Source of the DNA: Tianweitania populi
GTDB lineage: Bacteria; Pseudomonadota; Alphaproteobacteria; Rhizobiales; Rhizobiaceae
DNA length: 64,000 nt
Direction of reading: 5' to 3'
NCBI RefSeq assembly: GCF_014652875.1
Contig: NZ_BMZQ01000001.1
Span: 248,001 to 312,000, forward strand
Shown here: positions 59,049 through 64,000 of the stretch, in pieces
How positions within the stretch are numbered: the first letter of the stretch is position 1
Layout: each line of letters starts with the position of its first letter
Program-made: the position numbers and the translations under genes
Notes under the pieces: model-generated
Told to the model about the DNA's origin: nothing
The model's database searches: none
Seen by the model: the letters and a program-made list of their open reading frames with translations, nothing else

Positions 59049-59954
59049 ATGCCTTCCACGCTGACTCACCTCGACCGGCTTGAAGCCGAAGCGATCCATA
59101 TCTTCCGTGAAGTTGCAGCCACCTTCTCCAAGCCGGTGATGCTGTACTCGATCGGCAAGGATTCGGCCGTTCTCTTGCATCTGGCCTTGAAGGCCTTCGC
59201 GCCGGCCAAGCTGCCGTTTCCGCTCCTGCATGTCGACACCGGCTGGAAGTTCCGCGAGATGATCGCCTTCCGCGACCGGATGGCGGCGCAGCACGGCTTT
59301 GATCTTCTGGTTCACCAGAACCCGGAAGGCGTGCGCGACAACATCAATCCGTTCGATCATGGCTCGAACACGCATACCCACATCATGAAGACGGTCGCGT
59401 TGCGCCAGGCGCTCGACAAATACGGCTTCGATGCAGCCTTCGGCGGAGCGCGGCGCGACGAGGAAAAGTCGCGTGCCAAAGAACGCATCTTCTCCTTCCG
59501 CGATGCCAAGCATGGTTGGGACCCGAAGAACCAGCGTCCGGAAATGTGGAACATCTTCAACACGCGCGTGGCGCCGGGTGAGTCGATCCGCGTGTTTCCG
59601 CTGTCGAACTGGACCGAGCTGGATATCTGGCAATACATCCTTCAGGAAGACATCCCGATCGTGCCGCTTTATTTCGCGGATCGTCGGCCGGTGGTCGAGC
59701 GCGATGGTCAGATGATCATGGTGGACGATGCCCGCATGCCGCTTCTGCCCGGTGAAGTCCCGCAACAGAAGCTCGTCCGCTTCCGCACGCTCGGCTGTTA
59801 TCCGCTGACCGCCGCGATAGAGTCCGATGCCGAAACTACCGAAGACATCGTGCGCGAGATGCTGGTTGCGCGCACCTCCGAACGCCAGGGCCGCCTGATC
59901 GACCGCGACGAAACCGGGTCGATGGAGAAGAAGAAGCGCGAGGGATATTTCTGA
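59049..59954 (+). CDS. cysD: Sulfate adenylyltransferase subunit 2
   Basis: With CysN it makes adenosine 5'-phosphosulfate from sulfate and ATP. The 301-aa protein has the PP-loop motif [18 protein letters not shown] and the family segments [36 protein letters not shown] and [15 protein letters not shown]. It is cytoplasmic. The ATG at 59049 has no clear ribosome site (leader ACCCCAAGCA). Its stop overlaps the start of cysNC (TGATG), so the two subunits are coupled in expression. Confidence 0.95.
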   Translation: MPSTLTHLDRLEAEAIHIFREVAATFSKPVMLYSIGKDSAVLLHLALKAFAPAKLPFPLLHVDTGWKFREMIAFRDRMAAQHGFDLLVHQNPEGVRDNINPFDHGSNTHTHIMKTVALRQALDKYGFDAAFGGARRDEEKSRAKERIFSFRDAKHGWDPKNQRPEMWNIFNTRVAPGESIRVFPLSNWTELDIWQYILQEDIPIVPLYFADRRPVVERDGQMIMVDDARMPLLPGEVPQQKLVRFRTLGCYPLTAAIESDAETTEDIVREMLVARTSERQGRLIDRDETGSMEKKKREGYF

Positions 59955-61879
59955 TGAGCGCCGTCGCTGCCTTGCGCGAAGTGGATGTGGCTGAAGATGC
60001 GTCGCGCGATGAGGTCCGCGCCTTCCTCGCGTCTCAGGAACAGAAATCGCTTCTACGCTTCCTGACCTGCGGTTCGGTGGATGACGGCAAGTCGACCCTG
60101 ATCGGCCGTCTGCTTTACGACACCAAACTGATCTTCGAGGATCAGCTCGCAACCCTCGAAAATGACTCGAAGAAACACGGCACGACCGGCTCGGATCTGG
60201 ACTTCGCCCTTTTGGTCGACGGGTTGGAAGCCGAGCGCGAGCAGGGCATCACGATCGACGTCGCCTATCGCTTCTTCACGACGCCGAAGCGCAAGTTCAT
60301 TGTCGCCGACACGCCGGGCCACGAGCAATATACTCGCAACATGGCGACGGGAGCGTCCACGGCAGATCTCGCCGTCGTGCTGGTGGATGCGCGGCAAGGC
60401 CTGCTGACGCAAACGCGCCGCCACTCCTTCATCGCCTCGCTGCTCGGCATCCGCCACATCGTGCTGGCGGTCAACAAGATCGATCTCGTCGGTTATAGCG
60501 AAGAGGTGTTTGGCCAGATCGCTGCCGATTATCGCGCATTTGCAGGCGATCTCGGCTTTGCCACGATCACACCGATCCCCATTTCGGCACGCTATGGCGA
60601 CAACGTCATTGCGCGCTCCGACCGCATGGCCTGGTACGCCGGACCTTCTTTGCTGGAGCATCTGGAAGACATCGATCTCGGACAAGGGTCGGCGCAAAAG
60701 CCGTTCCGCTTCCCGATCCAGTATGTAAACCGTCCCAATCTCGATTTCCGTGGCTTTGCTGGAACGATCGCGTCCGGCTCGATCAGCCAAGGTGATGCCG
60801 TGGTGGTGGCCAAGTCGGGCAAGCCGTCGCGCATCAAGCGCATCATCGGCCCGCGCGGCGACCTGACCCGCGCGGTGGAAGGGCAGGCGGTGACCTTGCT
60901 GCTCGAGGACGAAGTCGAGGCTTCGCGCGGCAACGCGCTTGTTGCGCCGAGCGCCCGTCCGCATGTAGCCGACCAGTTTGCCGCGAACCTCGTCTGGTTC
61001 GCCGAACAACCGCTGCTGCCTGGCCGGTCCTATATCCTGCGGACCGAAACCGATCAGTCGACGGCAACGATCACGGACCTCAAGCATCGCGTTAACGTCA
61101 ACAGTTTCGCGCAGGAAGCGGCGAAGTCGCTGGCGCTGAACGAAGTCGGCGTCGTCAATATCTCCACGCAGGCGCCCATCGGGTTTGATAGTTTCGTGGA
61201 AAACCGCGCCACCGGCGCATTCATTCTGATCGACCGCATCACCAATGCAACGGTGGCGGCCGGCATGATCCAGCATCCGCTGCGCCGCGCCGAAAACATT
61301 CACTGGCAGGCACTGGATGTCAGCAAGTCGTCGCGCGCGGCTTTGAAGGGCCAGGAGCCTGCCGTGCTCTGGTTCACCGGCCTGTCGGGCTCCGGCAAAT
61401 CCACGGTGGCGAACCTGGTCGAAAAGAAGCTGAATGCGGAGGGTCGGCACACTTATGTGCTGGATGGTGACAATGTCCGCCACGGTCTCAACCGCGATCT
61501 CGGCTTCACCGATCAGGACCGCGTCGAGAACATCCGACGGGTCGCGGAAGTGGCGAAGCTGATGGCCGACGCCGGCCTGCTGGTCCTCGTCTCCTTCATC
61601 TCACCGTTTACCGCCGAGCGCCGCATGGCGCGCGAGCTGATGGGCGAGGGCGAGTTCGTGGAGATTTTCGTGGATACGCCGTTCGAGGAATGCGCCCGTC
61701 GCGATCCCAAGGGGCTTTATGCCAAGGCTCTGCGTGGCGAGATCAAGAACTTCACGGGCGTCGATTCGCCCTATGAAGCGCCGGAGCATGCCGACATCCA
61801 TCTCCAGCCCTTCGGTCGTTCGCCTGAAGATTTAGCCATCGAAGTGGAAGACTGGCTGCGAGAACGCGGTTACTGCTGA
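59954..61879 (+). CDS. cysNC: Bifunctional sulfate adenylyltransferase GTPase and APS kinase
   Basis: A 641-aa fusion. Residues 1-440 are CysN, an EF-Tu-like GTPase that drives APS synthesis: [19 protein letters not shown] (P-loop), [12 protein letters not shown] and NKIDLV. Residues 455-641 are APS kinase (CysC): [35 protein letters not shown] and [15 protein letters not shown], which makes PAPS, the sulfate donor. The fusion is known in rhizobia (NodQ type). PAPS can feed both sulfate reduction and sulfotransferases. It starts inside the cysD stop and cysQ follows after 4 bases. Confidence 0.96.
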   Translation: MSAVAALREVDVAEDASRDEVRAFLASQEQKSLLRFLTCGSVDDGKSTLIGRLLYDTKLIFEDQLATLENDSKKHGTTGSDLDFALLVDGLEAEREQGITIDVAYRFFTTPKRKFIVADTPGHEQYTRNMATGASTADLAVVLVDARQGLLTQTRRHSFIASLLGIRHIVLAVNKIDLVGYSEEVFGQIAADYRAFAGDLGFATITPIPISARYGDNVIARSDRMAWYAGPSLLEHLEDIDLGQGSAQKPFRFPIQYVNRPNLDFRGFAGTIASGSISQGDAVVVAKSGKPSRIKRIIGPRGDLTRAVEGQAVTLLLEDEVEASRGNALVAPSARPHVADQFAANLVWFAEQPLLPGRSYILRTETDQSTATITDLKHRVNVNSFAQEAAKSLALNEVGVVNISTQAPIGFDSFVENRATGAFILIDRITNATVAAGMIQHPLRRAENIHWQALDVSKSSRAALKGQEPAVLWFTGLSGSGKSTVANLVEKKLNAEGRHTYVLDGDNVRHGLNRDLGFTDQDRVENIRRVAEVAKLMADAGLLVLVSFISPFTAERRMARELMGEGEFVEIFVDTPFEECARRDPKGLYAKALRGEIKNFTGVDSPYEAPEHADIHLQPFGRSPEDLAIEVEDWLRERGYC

Positions 61880-61883
61880 GGGC

Positions 61884-62684
61884 ATGACCCAGACAAGCGA
61901 CCGCGACATCCTCGCCACCTTCGAGACCCTGGCCCTGCAGGCGGGCAGGGCAGTGATGGACGTTTACGAGGTTGATTTTCCAGTCGAGCTCAAGGCGGAT
62001 GCATCGCCCGTGACGGAGGCCGATGCGAAAGCCGAAGCGATCATCCTCGCCGGTTTGCGCGAAGCCTATCCCGATATACCCTGCGTGGCTGAAGAAGAAG
62101 CGTCAGCCGGCATCTGCCCGCCCGAACTCGACGGGCTGTTCTTCCTGGTCGATCCGCTCGATGGCACGCGCGAGTTCATCAAGCGCAACCCGGATTTCAC
62201 CGTCAACATCGCGCTAATTCGGCAAGGCATTCCGGTAATCGGCGTGGTTTATGCGCCAGCGCGCAGTGTTCTGTATAGTGCGAGCCCGGAAGGAGCGTTT
62301 CGCATCGATACGGTCAATCATGAGCCCGGCGAGCGCCGCAACATCATCGTGCGGACCCCGACCAGGGTCCCCACCGTCGTAGCCAGCCGGTCGCATCGCA
62401 CCGAAGAAACCGACAGCTATATCCAGACCTGCGGCGTGGTTGAGCTGGTTTCCATAGGCTCGTCGCTGAAATTCTGTCTTTTGGCCGAAGGCGAGGCCGA
62501 CATCTATCCTCGCTTCGGCCGCACCATGGAATGGGATACCGCTGCCGGCGACGCGATCCTGCGAGCTGCCGGTGGCACGACCCGACGGGTCGACGGCGAG
62601 CCGCTCACTTACGGCAAGCGCGGCCAGGCCGAGGATTGCGACTTCGCCAATCCCTGGTTCATCGCGGATACGAAGCCAGCCTGA
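61884..62684 (+). CDS. cysQ: 3'(2'),5'-bisphosphate nucleotidase
   Basis: A 266-aa inositol-monophosphatase-fold enzyme that removes phosphate from PAP, and from PAPS, keeping the sulfate activation pathway from stalling. The metal site is seen in VAEEEAS (Glu), DPLDGTREFIK (two Asp) and EWDTAAGDAIL. It begins 4 bases after cysNC, so cysD-cysNC-cysQ are one operon. It converges with the PfkB kinase gene after 10 bases. Confidence 0.94.
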   Translation: MTQTSDRDILATFETLALQAGRAVMDVYEVDFPVELKADASPVTEADAKAEAIILAGLREAYPDIPCVAEEEASAGICPPELDGLFFLVDPLDGTREFIKRNPDFTVNIALIRQGIPVIGVVYAPARSVLYSASPEGAFRIDTVNHEPGERRNIIVRTPTRVPTVVASRSHRTEETDSYIQTCGVVELVSIGSSLKFCLLAEGEADIYPRFGRTMEWDTAAGDAILRAAGGTTRRVDGEPLTYGKRGQAEDCDFANPWFIADTKPA

Positions 62685-62694
62685 AAGCTGCTGC

Positions 62695-63624
62695 TCAGGC
62701 GCTCAGCTCATGCCGCCAGGGCGGGTTGGCGCCAGCGCGCGACACGGTCACCGCTGCGGCGCGATTGGCGAAGGTGAGGGCTGCACGAATCTGCTCTTCC
62801 GTCAGGCCGACGATGGAGTTCTTGAACAGCAGGTGGTTGTCATGGAGATAACCAAGCACGCCGGCATTCACGGTGTCGCCGGCGCCCACCGTGTCCTGCA
62901 CCGTCACGGCCTCGCCTGGAATGTGGACGGAATGCTCCAGCGTGTAGCCAGAAATGCCTTTCGAGCCCATGGTGATGATCACGAGGCTCGGCCCTTTGTG
63001 CAGCCAGCGCTCCGCGATTTCCGCATGGTCGCCGGTTTCGCCGAACCAGGCGAGATCTTCGTCCGACAGTTTTACGATGTCCGACATTTCCAGCATCCGC
63101 ATCATGCGGGCGCGGTGTGCCTCGCGATCCGGGATGAAGTCCTTGCGGATGTTGGGGTCAAACATGATGACCCGCGCATTCTTCTCGCGCTGCATCAGCG
63201 CTTCATAAGTCGAGCCGCAGGGTTCCGGGATCAGGCTGATGCAGGAGAAATGCAGGGCTTCCACATCCGGCGAAAGGATCGGCATGTGCTCGGGCATCAG
63301 CATGCGACCCGCCGTGTTCTCGTCATAGAACATGTAGCTGGCATGGCCGTCCTTCAGGCGCACGAAGGCCATCGTGGTCGGCCGATCGGACAAATGGATG
63401 TAGCGGTTATCGACATGGCTGGCCGCAAGCGCATCCTGCAGCTGCTGGCCGAAGAAATCGGTGGAGATGCCGGTGAAGAAGCCGGTCGGAACGTCGAGCC
63501 GGCCGAGCGCGATGGCCGTGTTGAAGACCGCGCCGCCGACATAAGGCACATAGCCGTCCTCGCCGTCGGTGGACTTGCGTGGCAACATGTCGATCAAGGC
63601 TTCGCCGCAGCAAACGATCATCAT
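62695..63624 (-). CDS. PfkB family carbohydrate kinase (fructokinase-like)
   Basis: A 309-aa ribokinase-fold kinase. The N-terminal GEALIDMLPRK and GGAVFNTAIALGRL bind sugar; the anion hole and catalytic Asp are in VQDTVGAGDTVNAGVLG near the C-terminus; DPNIRKDFI is typical of fructokinases. It likely phosphorylates fructose or another keto-sugar. ATG 63624 has GGGAG 5 bases upstream. It is divergent from a periplasmic sugar-binding protein gene, which suggests a sugar-use locus that continues outside the window. Confidence 0.9.
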   Translation of the reverse strand: MMIVCCGEALIDMLPRKSTDGEDGYVPYVGGAVFNTAIALGRLDVPTGFFTGISTDFFGQQLQDALAASHVDNRYIHLSDRPTTMAFVRLKDGHASYMFYDENTAGRMLMPEHMPILSPDVEALHFSCISLIPEPCGSTYEALMQREKNARVIMFDPNIRKDFIPDREAHRARMMRMLEMSDIVKLSDEDLAWFGETGDHAEIAERWLHKGPSLVIITMGSKGISGYTLEHSVHIPGEAVTVQDTVGAGDTVNAGVLGYLHDNHLLFKNSIVGLTEEQIRAALTFANRAAAVTVSRAGANPPWRHELSA

Positions 63625-63774
63625 CCGGTCTCCCAATCAAGCCATACCGAAGCGGCATGCAAGGTCTTGTGCTGACCCGCATTTAGCGGAGCAGGTCGGC
63701 AAGGTCGAGGGTCGTAGTTCCTATCCGGCTGTGGCGGTGTGTGTCAGCGGTCTCAACACGAAAATTCGTGCAGA

Positions 63775-63803
63775 TTGACAGCGTCGCAGCGCTGATGTTT
63801 GCT
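63775..63803 (+). promoter_or_regulatory. Possible promoter of the periplasmic binding protein gene
   Basis: A perfect TTGACA (63775-63780) is followed after 17 bases by TTTGCT, a poor -10. The 250-base gap between the two divergent genes contains no ORF; this is the best promoter candidate for the plus-strand gene. Confidence 0.25.
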
Positions 63804-63888
63804 CGCATAAGGTGCCGCGGCTTGCGGCTGCCGGAGGAGAATTGCCAGGCTTTGTCGCCATGATGCGGAAAGCTGGCTGGGAGGAACG

Positions 63889-64000
63889 ATGACCACGAAG
63901 ACCCTGTTGAAGACAGGTGTGTTCGGCGCGGCTGCGGCTGCCCTGATCGCACTGGGCACACCGGCCTCCGCGCAGGAGCCTGTGACCGCTTGCCTGATCA
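63889..64000 (+). CDS. Periplasmic substrate-binding protein of an ABC transporter, N-terminal fragment
   Basis: Only 37 codons are inside the window. They encode a signal peptide (TLLKTGVFGAAAAALIALGT then PASA) and the first mature residues QEPVTACLI, which is how sugar-binding proteins of the RbsB type begin (often continuing TKTDTNPFF-like). GGGAGGAAC lies 5 bases before the ATG. With the divergent PfkB kinase gene, a sugar uptake and phosphorylation locus is likely. The identification rests on a short segment. Confidence 0.6.
   Translation, partial: MTTKTLLKTGVFGAAAAALIALGTPASAQEPVTACLI

Overview
The window looks like chromosomal DNA of an alphaproteobacterium of the order Hyphomicrobiales (Rhizobiales). 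The evidence is gene content and order: an aa3 oxidase cluster coxB-coxA-ctaB-coxF-ctaG-coxC-surF1-ispH-thrB-rnhA, an IalB-type invasion-associated protein beside tldD, a CcrM (GANTC) methyltransferase, a DUF721-DsbA-SMC run next to mutY, and a GTTC-N7-GTTC LexA-type box. The DNA is GC-rich and densely coding. No insertion sequence, prophage, integrase or CRISPR array was seen. The only RNA gene recognised is a tRNA-Gln. Genus cannot be decided by reading alone.

Layout. 1-4.0 kb: end of an aldo/keto reductase; a minus-strand set of small membrane proteins (159, 74 and 37 aa, the last two joined by an ATGA overlap) ending at a clear terminator; an exported phytase-like protein; pdxH; and a divergent lipoprotein. 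4.0-8.7 kb: a DnaJ-like co-chaperone, an acyl-CoA synthetase, fabI with a histidine phosphatase, and a DUF1344 protein. 8.7-16.3 kb: aroC, a histone-deacetylase-like enzyme, xseB, dxs, tlyA and an rlmD-type methyltransferase. This run is interrupted at 11.1-12.3 kb by a DUF1428 gene with an abnormal start and a Phd/PIN toxin-antitoxin pair. 16.3-19.2 kb: sirtuin, tldD, ialB. 19.5-28.2 kb: the cytochrome oxidase cluster and its downstream housekeeping genes, divided by an intrinsic terminator. 28.2-38.4 kb: peroxiredoxin, a DsbD-N-like protein, YqgE, a VanZ-like protein, a large EAL regulator, GNAT, M16 peptidase, thrC, a lipoprotein and a HAD phosphatase. 38.5-46.6 kb: ccrM, a highly structured intergenic stretch, HAD, mutY, DUF721, DsbA-like protein, SMC. 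46.6-52.6 kb: a VOC protein with a LexA-like box, ppdK, a polysaccharide deacetylase overlapping a serine hydrolase antisense, DUF427 and an unknown protein. 52.8-58.9 kb: acyl-CoA synthetase, DUF1499, MBL hydrolase, bioY, a DegT aminotransferase, tRNA-Gln and a Gly/Ser-rich exported protein. 59.0-64.0 kb: cysD-cysNC-cysQ, a PfkB kinase and the start of a periplasmic binding protein.

Functionally the window is mostly core metabolism: respiration and oxidase assembly, isoprenoid steps (dxs, ispH), threonine synthesis (thrB, thrC), sulfate activation (cysD, cysNC, cysQ), fatty acid synthesis and activation, RNA modification and genome maintenance (mutY, SMC, ccrM, rnhA, xseB). The less explained parts are the small-protein pair, the toxin-antitoxin insertion with its operator, the LexA-like box before the VOC gene, the structured region after ccrM with a 29-codon ORF, and the Gly/Ser-rich secreted protein.
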